A DNA stretch of 64,000 nt from Adiantum capillus-veneris (lineage: Eukaryota > Streptophyta > Polypodiopsida > Polypodiales > Pteridaceae). The notes below the pieces were generated by a model. That model did no database searches, was not told where the DNA came from, and was given only the letters and a program-made list of their open reading frames with translations. A program made the position numbers and the translations under genes. Of the stretch, positions 36,254 to 48,172 are shown in pieces (within the stretch, counting starts at the first letter, position 1; every line of letters starts with the position of its first letter). The stretch is taken from NCBI GenBank assembly GCA_014529385.2, contig CM043959.1, positions 15,090,309 to 15,154,308 on the forward strand. Direction: 5' to 3'.

Positions 36254-37540
36254 ATGGCTATGACTATTCTTGTCAATGGTTTTCCTTCTGGTCAGTGTTT
36301 TGTTCCTCCTTTCCAAGGCCAAGGATTTCCTGGTTGGAAAGAAAATATGTTGTTAATTCTTGAAGGCGATGAACTTTGATGTTTTCCTTGGAAATTGTGT
36401 ATGTCCGCCTAGTTTGTTGATACGGATCATGATAACGTGTTTATCACTGAAGGACCTGTATTTGAAGACTGACATGTTGCGTATACGGATTGGCAATGAT
36501 GTGATAAAGCATCTTGTCGGTATATTCCTTCTACTCTTACTGATTCGCTTTTGCTTGATGTGTATGAACTATCTACTTCCCACAACGTACAGAAGGACCT
36601 TATTTGCAAACTTTCAGAAGCAATCTTAATAAAAATACTTTATTTGAGAGGTTTGCTTAACAAGTTACAATATGAAGTTGGTACTGCCATGATGGGACAT
36701 ATTGAATCTTTCAAATCCATTATTAATCAACTTGCTATTGCCGGTGATCCCATTCCACAAAAACAACTGATTACACTTCTCCTTGACATGGTGAAGGACT
36801 CTTCCTATGATAACATTGTTACCATTCTTTCTATTAAAGATGGTCTCGATTTTGTCAAGAACGACGTAATCATGTTGGTCATGATACAACTATGATTTCA
36901 CAAGAGAAGACCGAGTCACAACAAATGGAACATGCTTGTTATGCTCGAAGGCGTCCATTTCAACGAGAAAACCATAGAGGTGGATGTCGCGGTATTTTTA
37001 TGTCTCATCTCAAATTTCCTAATAAGCATTGTTCTTACTGCAACAAAAATGGCCATATTGAAAATGATTGATGGGTACGCCAATATGATGAAGAACACAA
37101 TATTATTACTAAACAACCACAATTATCTAGAGGTTCTTTTTCTTCTTGTGAATATTGTGGATGATCTGATCACCCCACTCATATGTGCTATAAGCGTCAA
37201 TTCGACACATTTTGTAATAGAGCATATGCTACTGAACATCGAAACAATATTATACCAGAAACAAGCTACGTCCTATATTCAGCTGCTCTAGACAGAATAC
37301 TTCATGTACATGATGGATCACTTTTTATTTTTTATTCTGGTGCTACATGAAATATGACATATCAGTCTAAGTGGCTCCATAACTATCATCCACTACCAAT
37401 TCAACGTATTGTTTATCTTGCTGATGATACGACTTGTCAAGTAAAGGATATTGGAGTTACACAAATGTAGACTGGGCAAGCTCACACTTATCTATGCGAT
37501 CTACTAGTGGCATTTGCTTCTCCAATAATGGTTGTCTTGT
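36254..37540 (+). pseudogene. Ty1/copia gag and protease start
   Basis: The N-terminus reads MAMTILVNGFPSGQ then F-P-G-W-K-E-N-M-L-L-I-L-E-G, matching the copia gag opening. A helical part follows at 36,551-36,895, with HIESFKSIINQLAIAGDPIP resembling the region before the zinc knuckles. Two CX2CX4HX4C knuckles are present at about 37,037 (last Cys changed to a stop) and 37,150. The protease start L-F-I-F-Y-S-G-A-T has lost its Asp (normally D-S-G-A-T). Several stops break it. Confidence 0.65.
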
Positions 37541-37900
37541 TTCTAGGATGACCAGCAAGAAACAATGATGTGTTGCAGTTTCTACGACTGAGTCTGAATT
37601 ATCGTATCACTTGCAACTCGTGAGCTGATTTGGCTTTGACAAATGCTGGTTGATATTGATCATTCTCCTCTTTCTAGAAAACCCTTGCGGTGTGATAACC
37701 AGAGTGCTATTAGTCTTGCAAAAGACTATGTTCAACATAATAAGTCAAAGCACATTACTGTGTATGTCCGGTATGAAGTACGCACCATAATAGCTGAACA
37801 ATGTCCAAGTGACCATATGATTTGCAGACACTCTTATCAAAGGCCGCAACGAGTCACGCTTCATCCTCTTGTGCTCGGAGCTTGGAGTTGCTTCGGCCTC
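37541..37900 (+). pseudogene. Ty1/copia RNase H C-terminus, fused after internal deletion
   Basis: Broken frames give T-S-K-K-Q, C-V-A-V-S-T-T-E-S-E and then PLSRKPLRCDNQSAISLAKD with N-K-S-K-H-I, the end of copia RNase H (W-x-S-K-K-Q, A-x-S-T-x-E-A-E-Y, C-D-N-x-S-A). It lies only about 30 bases after protease-region sequence, which shows the roughly 2.5 kb normally between them is missing. Confidence 0.65.
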
Positions 37901-38589
37901 ACTCTTTCTAGATTAGCTTATCTATGATTATGATAGCTTTGCACATATAACATTGTAATCATATAGGTACCATACACTATGGACACTCCACACTTGCACA
38001 CTGTGATCTCTTAGTCACTTGTATATTTGCTCATAGATACACAACGCACTTTCACGTTATCATCGTTGATGCATATTTTCACATTTGTATAGGGGCTTGG
38101 GTTTTTCCTTGAACTCCCCAAGGGTTTTTTCATCCAAAGATAGAGACCTTTGTTTGAGTAGGGATGTTGCAACTATATATGGCTCACTCTACTTAACTTG
38201 GTCTCACATATATATTTGTATCTTGTCTTCAATATGAATCAGTCTTTGGGAGCGTATATGGTGTGTCTCTTGTCTTGTCTCTCTCTCTTTCTCTCTACAT
38301 CTCAACACTATGGTCCCTTCTTACCGACCTGCTCCCCTTCCATCGCATGGCCCCACTCCCCTTCCATCATAGGGTCCTACGCCACTCCATTTTCCTCCAG
38401 TCACCGAGCATCGTCGACAATCCACAACTGTGCAACGCACTTCTTCTAGCAGCGCCTCAATGTTCGTCTCAGGGCATAGAGCGTCGAGAGAGGCGGATCA
38501 CACATGGATTCTGAGGGTTCTCTTGTTTTAATAGTGGGAGGGGAAGACATAGTCCCCAATTTAAGCACATATTACCGTTCTAGACGCAG

Positions 38590-39490
38590 AGGACGAGGAT
38601 ACTGACACACTTATGTCAGATACGCATGGGCGCTACTATAGAGTAAAGTATGGTGACGAAGTGTGTTTTGGTACTGTGTAGGGGGCAGGGCATTTCGACA
38701 TCATCTTCAGATTCTTATACATTCGACGTATAAGAATTATTTTGTAAAGTTCAAAGACCAGCTGTCCGATCATGCACGCTACATCGAGGAAGCGTTGCAT
38801 GCTCGATTCCCAAATGTCTCCAATGAGCGTTTTTTGGACAATGTTTGGAGGGGTACATTAAAAAGTTTTTTGAAAAACAAGTAATCAGGCATACAACGTA
38901 CAACGCGCAGTGACCAACAAGGTCGCAAATCCGGATAGGACCTACCGTGGTCCGTAGTGACAACATGGCAGATGCAGAGTGGGAGTGGGCCATACAAGAA
39001 AAAGACGAACAAACTGCAATGGGCTCATCCTATAGACAACAGCGAGAAGCTTGGGCAAGACAAACTCACACACACTATGGTTCGGGAGGCAAAGTAGCTT
39101 GGAAGGTTAAATATGTAAGTTTTTTTCTAAATTCGGTCCTTAACTGATTAAAAAAGGTTTTAGATTATGAATTTCTCTTGTTATTGCATCTTCAAGAAAC
39201 TATCACTTTGAGTCACCCAACCAAAGAGATGGTCAAGTATCGAGAGCGTCACACAGAATTTGATACTTGGCGATGATTATTGGAGAACAATCACATCTCT
39301 CGTGAGCAATTCGACTAGCTATCAGATCTTTACAGGCGATAAGTTTAAACAAACCATATTGTATTAATTGTTTTAAGTTGTTAATTTGTTTAATTTTGTT
39401 TTGGTTAATGTAGAGTCAGGGTGATCAAACATATGAATCTATGGACAATAAAGAGGAACAGGAGAAGGATCACGAGGGCTTGGACAGATA
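38590..39490 (+). pseudogene. possible CACTA accessory gene relic (Transposase_24-like)
   Basis: Plus-strand fragments read KDQLSDHARYIEEALHARFP, WRGTLKSFLKNK, AIQEKDEQTAMGSSYRQQRE, H-T-H-Y-G-S-G-G-K and, beyond an intron-like GTAAGT near 39,115, S-H-P-T-K-E-M-V-K-Y-R-E-R-H-T. The H-x-x-G-S-x-x and R-x-R-H-T elements resemble the plant CACTA second-gene family. It may have belonged with the tnp2 relic at 32.1 kb. The family call is weak. Confidence 0.35.
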
Positions 39491-39499
39491 GATAATTTT

Positions 39500-40736
39500 T
39501 TGTAGTCCTGTTTTATAAGTGCAAATGTGGCACAAAGAACTCTATGATCACATGTATAAAAAACTCAATTAGAATTTTGATCTTATTTGTAACTTTTTTA
39601 AATTATTGATTTTTGCACTTCAATTTGTCAAGGTAATGTATTTTTTAACTCTAATGTTTTTTTTTTGTACATTTTTTCAAAAAACAATTGATGTTTTATA
39701 TGTTTTATGTAGGTGAAAAATAAAGGTGCTCATTTGGGCCATCCAATTTTGGGTGACCCAGATGGGCACTTTTATTTTTGTATAGGCGTCTGGTAGTAAT
39801 CTGGGCGGTAACAGCAGCGGCAATAGATGCGGCAATATATCCGCGCCTATTATAACAGCGGATATTGTTGTTAAACCATTGCTGCAAAAATTTCCACTTC
39901 TATTACCGCTCACATAGTTTTATATCTCCATTTCCTTGTGCTATTTGACGATAATAAAAGCGATTCTCAATCTTTCCTCTTATAGTTTGGGAAGAGATAG
40001 AGCTTTTTCCCACAATAAGAGAACTTTTTAGGGTGATAATTTCAGGGCAAACATCTAGAGAAAATCTTGACACAAGTTTGTTTCTTTGAAACCGGGAGCT
40101 CGCGTAGGAGGATTGTCATCTGCACACATGGTGATTGCCATTTTGGACCTTACGTTTTTATTGTTTATTTGATCTACAACTTTGGAGAGAGAAGCTCAAT
40201 CTATTATCAAGCTTACTCATCTCCTCCAACCACTAATTTCACTATCTTGAGTTCTTGCCTCGATCCTCAATAACATCCAAGGGGCAACTTTTACGTTTAC
40301 AATTATAGTTTCTTTGTAATTTATGTTTGAAATCTTTATGCGACACCAACATACATCCAAAGAGAGCGCATCCTTTTGAGTTTTGAGACTATTATGTGGC
40401 TTCTTTTACATCTTTTGTGTCATCAATTTTTATTTCTTTTTAATAATCTTTGAGATAGTACTGAAAGCTCAAGTATCTATAAAAAGACTCTTGTTTGAAA
40501 GTTGAGGTTATTTTCATTTGCTTTATCATTTTATGATTGGCAGGCCTCGTCATTTCATCCCTTGTTATTTTATTTTTTTTCAATCTCTTTGAATATACAT
40601 TTCTGCATGAAAGAGACCAGAGGAATTCCGGGTCGCAGGAGGCAGATGTAACGACACCCCCTTCGAGCATCAACCGTTCCTCTTTCGGCGCTCTGGTGTG
40701 CATGTGCGCGTGGTGCATGCCTAGTGGGAGATTGAT
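39500..40736. other. upstream region of the bestrophin gene, with one imperfect hairpin
   Basis: No gene is supported. 39,722-39,772 forms an imperfect inverted repeat with roughly 22-nt arms (GTGCTCATTTGGGCCATCCAA paired with a copy matching at about 17 of 21 positions). 39,780-39,900 is rich in GCGGCAATA-type words. Confidence 0.45.
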
Positions 40737-42385
40737 ATGGCTGCTGGCCGACTACTGTTGCTGAATCCAGTACTACTGAGGCCGCCTGGTCCTCCGGGGT
40801 TAGGGTTAATTTCCTTCCGCATCACGGCCACTAATTATACGTCGTCATCGTCAGCGCCGCCGATCATCACTTCCTATTCTTTTAATACTATTATTGGGAG
40901 AAAGCTCGGAGCGTCAGCAAGGGCCGGGGCAGGCGATCTGCAGGGGAAGATGTCAAATTATGATGTGAAAGTGGCGTCGTCGATGCGGTCTAATTACAAA
41001 GGCATTAAGGCGGGGGCGGAGGCGCAGCAGCAGCAGTGGGCGCAGGTGGCCTGCATGGCCGCCGCCACCGCCAAGGAGGACGACATGGTGTACAGAAAGA
41101 CGATCTACGACCACGGCGACTGGAGTAGGCATCGCAGCAACAGGCGGCACAGTCGGCACATGCTAGCCATTGCCACATCGCGTGTGGTGGCAGGGTTGCT
41201 GCCGCCCGTGCTCAAGCTCACGCTGGTGGCGTCCGCCGTGGCCCTCTACAACTTACTCAATATTATGCCTTCTCTGGGCCTACTACACGTCTCCTCGCTC
41301 CCTTTCCAGCTGGCGGCGCCCGCCCTAGCTCTGCTGCTGGTTTTTCGCACCAACGCCTCCTACGGCCGCTTCGATGAGGCACGCAAGGCCTGGGCCTCCA
41401 TTGCCTCTCGTAGTCGCGACATGGCCCGCCAGGCCGTCACCTTCTTCCGCCATCCCGCGGATGCTGCTCTGCTTCAACATCTTCTCCACCATCTCGTGCG
41501 TCCATTCGTCCTGCATCTATTTTAATAGTTTCATCGTATCATGATCTCATGGTGCTGCATGCATGTCTATTCATCGATAGCTGATCTCCGCGTCTGGCAG
41601 GTTGCCTTTGCGTATTGCGTGAAAGACCATTTAACCCGAGAGGACGATCTCCAAAAGGAGCTGAGCGAGATTGTTCAAATGGAAGAGGCGGACCTGATGG
41701 CCATCATCAATTCTCCCCACAGACCTAATTATGTCTTGCAAGCAATGACGCATATTATTCACAGTTCCCACCTTTCTGATATGCAAAAGGCTGTTCTGGT
41801 AAATATTTCAATACTATAAGATTTCTCTTGCCAAAATCAATCCACTTCATTATCCACCACCGCACCACACTTCATTACGTCCATCGATTTCGACATTCTC
41901 CGGCATAGTATAACGCTGCAATAGCTGTATCTTCAAGATTCATGAATATAGGTAACCGAATATCGTTTAATGAAGCCCGATGGTAAATATTGTGTGATGC
42001 AGGATTCGAACTTGGTGAGTTTGCAAGACAACATGAGCGGATGCGAGCGCATTTTCACCACGCCCATCCCTGTCTCTTACACCCGCCTCACCTCAAGAAT
42101 TCTGGTGATCTGGCATGTGCTTCTGCCCCTGGCACTCTGGGATCAATGCCATTGGGTTACCATTCCCGCCACATTTCTCAGCGCCGCTGCCCTTTTTTGC
42201 ATTGAAGAGGCAAGTTCGTAAGAGCGACTTTTCTAAATCACGTCACACGTACTAAGTTACTTCCAAATGACTGCAAAATTCTTTCAGGTGGGCGTATTGA
42301 TAGAGGAGCCATTCTCCATCTTGCCTCTCGCCACTATAAGCAACACCATACGCTCCAACGTCCAAACTATTCTAAATCAGCACAA

Positions 42386-42444
<59 letters not shown>

Positions 42445-42525
42445 GACACTTACACAGATCTATCCACAAATATTCATGGCTTCGCAGAGTTTGGTGAAAA
42501 GTCCAGGTTTCGAAAGAGCGACTGA
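40737..42525 (+). CDS. VCCN1: bestrophin-family thylakoid chloride channel, VCCN1-like
   Basis: The gene encodes a plant bestrophin of about 447 residues, the family of voltage-dependent chloride channels that balance charge across thylakoids. Proposed exons are 40,737-41,495, 41,601-41,798, 42,003-42,209, 42,288-42,387 and 42,446-42,525, all joining in frame. The N-terminus is Ser/Ala rich like a plastid transit peptide. Conserved blocks include YDHGDWSRHRSNRRHSRHML, APALALLLVFRTNASYGRF, PIPVSYTRLTSRILVIWHVL, LPLALWDQCHW and FCIEE/VGVLIEEPFSILPL across exons 3 and 4. Intron 3 has a GC donor (GAG|GCAAGT) and intron 4 is a pure CT repeat of 58 bp. If intron 4 is retained the protein ends at 42,497 with a Ser-Leu repeat tail instead. 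The symbol is by family resemblance, not proven orthology. Confidence 0.88.
42388..42445 (+). repeat. (CT)n microsatellite forming the last bestrophin intron
   Basis: The tract begins with GT directly after AAAG and ends TGCAG, so it has both splice sites and a perfect pyrimidine tract, but is very short for an intron. Confidence 0.7.
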
Positions 42526-43347
42526 GTAATTTGACGCGATGGCCGGGTCTCCTGTGTTCCAACTTTTAATTTCAACGATATTATGTCATCTCTGCAACAG
42601 TGCAAGCACTACTTGCCAGCGACTTTAAATTCAAAGCTTCCGTTTTTATTATTGCCAAAGATGAAAGGATTCTTTTATTATAGAAGCCTATCGAAACTTA
42701 TAATTAGAAAAAAGCTCACCACATGGGCTAATATTCAATGTTTAGGTGGCCCGAATAAGATTAATTTTTGTTTAAAAAGCCCTATGTTCTCAAGAAAGTA
42801 CATAAAATGAAAACATAATTACATGTAGTGACCTTTCTCTAAAAAAATTGGCATAGTTTGATTCACGTGGGTTTTATAAGGGTCTCTCTAGTTTTTTTTT
42901 GGCCGGTACTACTTGTTTCTTAGTCATTTTACGTATGAATCACTATTGGACATGCTAAGTTCCAAACGAAGGGTAGCAACAATTTTGTATCTACACTACT
43001 TATGAAGGAGATGCCACGTGTCTTCAAAAGCTACATCCGATAAGAGAGTTGGATGGAGAGCTCGCCTCGGGAGCCGGTTAAGAGAGCTCAATGGGAGCTC
43101 GCCTTGAGCGTTGCTGACCCTTCAACTTACCTTATCTTGAGATAAATGCTATAAACCAATGTTCAGTGAATTGTGCTATTGTTGCTACCCTACTATAGTA
43201 AGGTATGAGACCTCTCTCTCCCTCTATGTGTCTCCCCCCCACACACATGCTGACACATAGCTAATGTTTTGCATGTTTACTTTAAAGGTATTGCCAACGT
43301 TGCTCTAGAGCTCAAAGACGCTAGGTTCGAAGTTGCTGGCTCTCCAG

Positions 43348-43349
<2 letters not shown>
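42526..43349. other. stretch downstream of bestrophin with no recognisable gene
   Basis: No coding or element ends were seen. GAGCTCGCCT occurs twice near 43,057 and 43,097. Confidence 0.35.
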
Positions 43350-43435
<86 letters not shown>

Positions 43436-43446
43436 GCGCGCGCGCG
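43350..43446. repeat. compound microsatellite (CT)n-(CA)n-(CG)n
   Basis: CT to about 43,402, then CA to 43,433, then alternating CG to 43,446. The CA/CG part is alternating purine-pyrimidine and could adopt Z-form DNA. Confidence 0.93.
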
Positions 43447-43789
43447 TGCGCAGGGTTGTCAACTGCAATAAGTTATGTTGTCTACAATTAGACGAGGCAC
43501 GGCCTCTCCTGCTATAGAAAGGGTTGTGATGTCGAGTATCAGCCTACAGGCGGAGAAAGAGACAGGTCTTGGGGCGACGTCAATCCGGCGGCGGGTAGAG
43601 AGCAGGGCTTGCGACTAGAAAGCATGGACGTGCAGTCATTTGCTATGCAACATTTAAGTTGAGGGCTTTAGCAATGGCGAGGTGGATGGGGTGGACGCTA
43701 CATATTGGAGGGGAAGACGATGCAGAATAGCTGCATGGCAATAGCAAAACTTTATTTCTTCTCGCAACTTCGACGTGTGCATGCTCCTG

Positions 43790-44023
43790 ATAGCCAAGGT
43801 AAAGCTCCAGCAGCCAAGTCGGATGTGCAATGCAACTAATCTGCAGGTGATTGGTTGCCCTCGAGAGAAACCTCAGCCACCATCATTGAATCCTAAGCCA
43901 CCAGTGTTGAGTAGCCGAGTCGAATGTGCAGTGCGACTGACCTGCAAGTGATTGGTTGCCCTCAATAGAAACCTTAGCCACCAGTGTTGAATGCTAATTA
44001 GAGGCTTCAGGGCATGCGCAGAC

Positions 44024-44100
<77 letters not shown>

Positions 44101-44152
44101 ATCAACCTCCTTAATAGATTGAGGAATGCTAACTAGAGGCTTCAGGGCATGG

Positions 44153-44155
<3 letters not shown>
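43790..44155. repeat. imperfect tandem repeats beside (GA)n
   Basis: GTGATTGGTTGCCCTC with AGAAACCT.AGCCACCA recurs at about 43,849 and 43,949, and AGAGGCTTCAGGGCATG recurs at about 44,001 and 44,134. The second pair flanks a (GA)n tract. Confidence 0.7.

Positions 44156-44242
<87 letters not shown>
44025..44242. repeat. two long (GA)n microsatellites
   Basis: GA runs at 44,025-44,097 and 44,156-44,242, each following a copy of the same AGAGGCTTCAGGGCATG segment. A third run follows at 44,500-44,537. Confidence 0.95.
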
Positions 44243-44245
<3 letters not shown>

Positions 44246-44490
44246 CTTCACAGAGCTTCATGCTCATGCGTCTAGCTCTTGCAATTGATATATAACAAAA
44301 GCTACTTAGAAAACAATAAGTGCTCAATAACTCATAAGAAAATATAAGTGATAGTAACTATTAGTGAGTTAGACCATGCTCATCGCTAATAGCTTGATCA
44401 CATGAGATAATGAAGATTTAAAAACAATGATAACAAATGAATTACGAAGGGTAATCTCATGAACAATGTGTGCATAGCTGTTAGTGAGGA

Positions 44491-44540
<50 letters not shown>

Positions 44541-44548
44541 CGAACACA

Positions 44549-45291
44549 CTATGGCATGCACTAATCTAGCCCCTCCTAACTTGTATATGTACTAATCCTG
44601 GCAATAGAGTGCTACGATATCTACCTTATTATGATGACAAACATGCATGTATTCCTCGATATCGCATGCAGGGCTTTGTGAGATCGTACAGGTTGAGCTC
44701 TTGCCCGATCGTAGCTCACAATTGACGTGCATAATTCTGAAAGTTTTCTCCCACCTTCTTCTCCTAATCTCCTATAAGGAATTGAGTTATTGAGTTCAAT
44801 TGATTCCAGCTACACTCAGTAGATTGTGTAGTGAAACAAGCATATGTCTGGCAATGATATGCTAAATGTCTTCTAATTACCTGAGGGATATCTCTCAAAC
44901 GCACAAAATACATTACCTGTTTGCCAATCACATTAGAAGTGGCATACATTGCCAACTATCAAGTACTATGGCATGCACTAATTATCTAGCCCCTTCTACC
45001 TTATACCTATACTAATCTTGACAACAAAGTGCTACAATATCTACCCCATTATGATGACAAACAGGCATGCATTCCTTGATATCGCATGCAGGCCTTTGTG
45101 AGATTGTACAGGTTGAGCTCTTGCCCGATCGCACCTCACAATTGACCTACATAGTTTCCAAACTTTGCCCCCACCTTCTTCTCCTAATCTCCTATAAGGA
45201 ATTGAATTATTGAATCCAATTGATTCCAGCTACACTTTGTAGATTGTGTAGTAAAACAAGCACATGTCTGGCAATGACGATGCTGAATGTC
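44549..45291. repeat. 417-bp tandem duplication
   Basis: The segment starting CTATGGCATGCACTAAT at 44,549 recurs at 44,966 and stays similar through CATGTCTGGCAATGA. The copies are about 320 bp each with roughly 85-90% identity, separated by about 95 bp. Neither copy codes for a recognisable protein. Confidence 0.8.
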
Positions 45292-45383
45292 CAACTTTGG
45301 AACCTACTCCTCTAGGTAATTGGAACGTTAAAATTTGTGACACATGTCAACAACTCCTACATTCAACCGGCTCTAATGTGTGT

Positions 45384-45551
<168 letters not shown>

Positions 45552-45835
45552 ATTATCCCCCTCAAAGGTCAAATATAGCCCATGAGACTAAATGAAACAT
45601 GTCGCATGCTCTATGTTGAGCTGATATATGTCTCTTGATGTTTCACGCTTATGGATATGAGGGTGGCAACTAAGAGTCCATGAAATAGCCAGCAGAGAGG
45701 TATGTAAGAAGTGATGTAAGAAGTGGTTCAGAGTGAAAATGTTAGGAAAGCATGTGTGACTCATGTTCTAAGAGACCTCTAAGTTCTATGCATCTAATGA
45801 CTATCAATGACGAGTTTCTCTCTCCCTCCCTCCCT

Positions 45836-45960
<125 letters not shown>

Positions 45961-46168
45961 ATGCTATATGCATCTGCATGACTAAGTGTCTCTCTTTTTA
46001 GACCTATGTTGTTCCACTTCATTGTAATTTGTTTCTACTTATATTTAACCATCCATGTTGGTACCAACATACATTTTCATGATCAATTGCATTTGATTGA
46101 TGCATCTATTCTCTTTCAATGATGGATAGCCATTCTTCTGTCTCTGATGTTAAGTGATCGAAGCCATC

Positions 46169-46751
46169 ATGTCTACACCTCCAGAGCGCAATAGCGTACG
46201 AGCGGCAAAGTAGTTGGCCAGATTAGGGGGCCAATTGAATTGTGAGGGTCCTTCAAAGCATTTACAAATCATTCATGGATTTTGTGAATGCAACAAAGTT
46301 ATCCAACGAGAGTGCAAAAACTTCTTACAAAAGGTTTGCAAACAAGTTCAAGGTGAAGAAGACCACATCACCTTTCGAGAGGAGGTGATTTTAGCATTGC
46401 AGGGTCTCAAGGATGAAAATGCACGTTTAGAAATCAACCAATATGAACAATTTACATTCATGAAAAATTTCAAGCATGAGGTTGTGCAACAATTGTCTTT
46501 GTGCTTCAAAGAACACAAGGACCAGGTTGAAGCCCTAAAAGCATGTAGTAGGTTTGGGGTTTGAGATTAGCACCTTTAAAGAACACAAGGAGCAAGTTGA
46601 AGCTCGGAAAGTGCATGTAGCAGATTTAGGGTCTGAGATGAAGACCATAAAAATTGCACTTAATCGCTTGAATGCCATCGATAGCAGACTTAGTCGTGTT
46701 GTCATGCCTAACACACAGGGGGTTGTTATTGCATCCTATCCTAAAATGTAA
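46169..46751 (+). pseudogene. coiled-coil, retroelement gag-like fragment
   Basis: From the ATG at 46,169 the frame reads MSTPPERNSVRAAK, a stop, LARLGGQLNCEGPSKHLQII and a long helical region with E-D-H-I-T-F-R-E-E-V-I-L-A-L-Q. A segment F-K-E-H-K-D-Q-V-E-A is repeated as F-K-E-H-K-E-Q-V-E-A across a frameshift, ending MKTIKIALNRLNAIDSRLS. The heptad pattern suggests a coiled coil such as precedes capsid in some plant Ty3 elements. No LTR or pol is adjacent, so a host gene relic is also possible. Confidence 0.35.
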
Positions 46752-46863
46752 TGTTTTTTGGACTAATGATGTAGCAAAACTTCTGCTTATCATTGTAGTA
46801 ATTCTCTCTCTCTCTCTCTCTCTCTCTCCCCTCCCCTCCCCCATGAACACATGCATGAAAAGC

Positions 46864-46898
<35 letters not shown>

Positions 46899-47600
46899 TT
46901 AAGAATGATTTATCGAACAATAGTTTGATTTCACAAACTATTGAACCATACAATGGGACTAGAGACCAGTCAAAATGTAAATAACCAAACCTTATGTATA
47001 CATTAGATGTAGTTAAGACTACAATTGACATTGATACTGACATATAGTATATTACATGTTATTATCAAAGAATCATATACAAGAGTTATCTATCACTAAT
47101 AAAAATAATTGAACATTGGATGATCTTCTGTTTTAATGGTGCAGTTGTCGTTGTAATTCCAAGGAAAGAATCTCTTACCTGTCACCATCCAAGAAAACAC
47201 AAGCCTGTCAGAACTGGCATTAATTGGGAAGACAGGTGTCTCGGGGGGTTCACTATATGTAAAACTACCATATCACGTGCGTTCAAGACATGTTTGTAAA
47301 ACCCCTTATCTGTGAATATTGTTAAGAATATAATGTACCCTTTTCTTTTAAAATCTGTAAGTTTTTTTCAAATTTGAAAAAAATAATGCCCTTTTGTATA
47401 TATATTTATGTTAGTTTCAAGAACTTTAAATACCCGTCTATTGAACTCACGTGATAGGTTACATTTTTATTAGGTGACCACCCTGGGACAGGTGTCAATG
47501 ACTCCCTCCCCTTGTTATCGGTGTCAAAAATTACAACAAAAACTAACAACAAAAATATTAATTTTAGAGAATGGGCCTTTTATTTACGATACTGTTTACA
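46752..47600. other. stretch with no recognisable gene
   Basis: Contains a (CT)n run near 46,803-46,828 and (GT)n at 46,867-46,898. Nothing else was supported. Confidence 0.4.
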
Positions 47601-47850
47601 TCATTTAATTCCAAAAAACATCGGACAGCATCTCCTTTGTAAATTGGATCAATTTTCAAAAGTCTAGTCTAATGTCATCTCATTCAAGACCCCCACTTAA
47701 GGATTAAGGCTCTTTTAACAATCATTGGACTAATTTCAAAGTAAATTACATGCATTTATCCACCAAGAAAGGATAGCATCAAAAAAAAACTTTATAATTG
47801 TGAGCTCACCACTATATACTTACCTTCATCCCAAGTGTGTTATTGCATAT
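47600..47850 (-). pseudogene. Penelope-like element fragment
   Basis: This segment is similar along its length to 62,860-63,090, in the same orientation (shared blocks include TTAAGGATTAA/TTGAGGATTAAAG, CTCTTTTAACA and GCATTTATCCACCAAGAA). The other copy leads into a Penelope-like reverse transcriptase on the minus strand, so this is probably a truncated copy of that family. Confidence 0.55.
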
Positions 47851-48172
47851 AAAGATAGATGTATAGTTTAAGAGAGTTGGTTTTTACTAGTATCGGTAGT
47901 AAGTCATATCCTTCTTCTACTATGTTATGGCTATACCTACGGTCCTCGTAGTCTATGATGAAAATCAATGTGTAGAAATTTTAGCAGCCATTCCTTGGTA
48001 ACTGCTCATTATGTTAAAACACACTAGTCAAAGTCATCACCCTTGAAACCCTACAATATGAAGTTACATTATGTATGTCTTTTCGATTTATGTAGGAATT
48101 TTAACAGCATTTCCTTCGTATCTGCTCAATATTTTTGAAAAATACAGTCCCAACAATCATCTATTGATACCT
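47851..48172. other. stretch with no recognisable gene
   Basis: AT-rich sequence. TTTTAGCAGCCATTCCTT near 47,978 resembles TTTTAACAGCATTTCCTT near 48,100, a weak direct repeat. Confidence 0.35.

Larger units (their letters stand above)
35347..38307 (+). mobile_element. internally deleted Ty1/copia element (~3 kb)
   Basis: A 143-bp 3' LTR (38,165-38,307) runs from TGTTGCAAC to CTCAACA and is preceded by the purine run GAGTAGGGA. The 5' LTR survives only as 35,347-35,467, sharing the 3' half and ending CTCAACA, its left part replaced by (GA)n/(CT)n. A primer-binding site TGGTATCAAAGC follows at 35,468. Inside are gag and the start of protease, then directly the end of RNase H, so integrase and RT are deleted. 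Confidence 0.75.
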
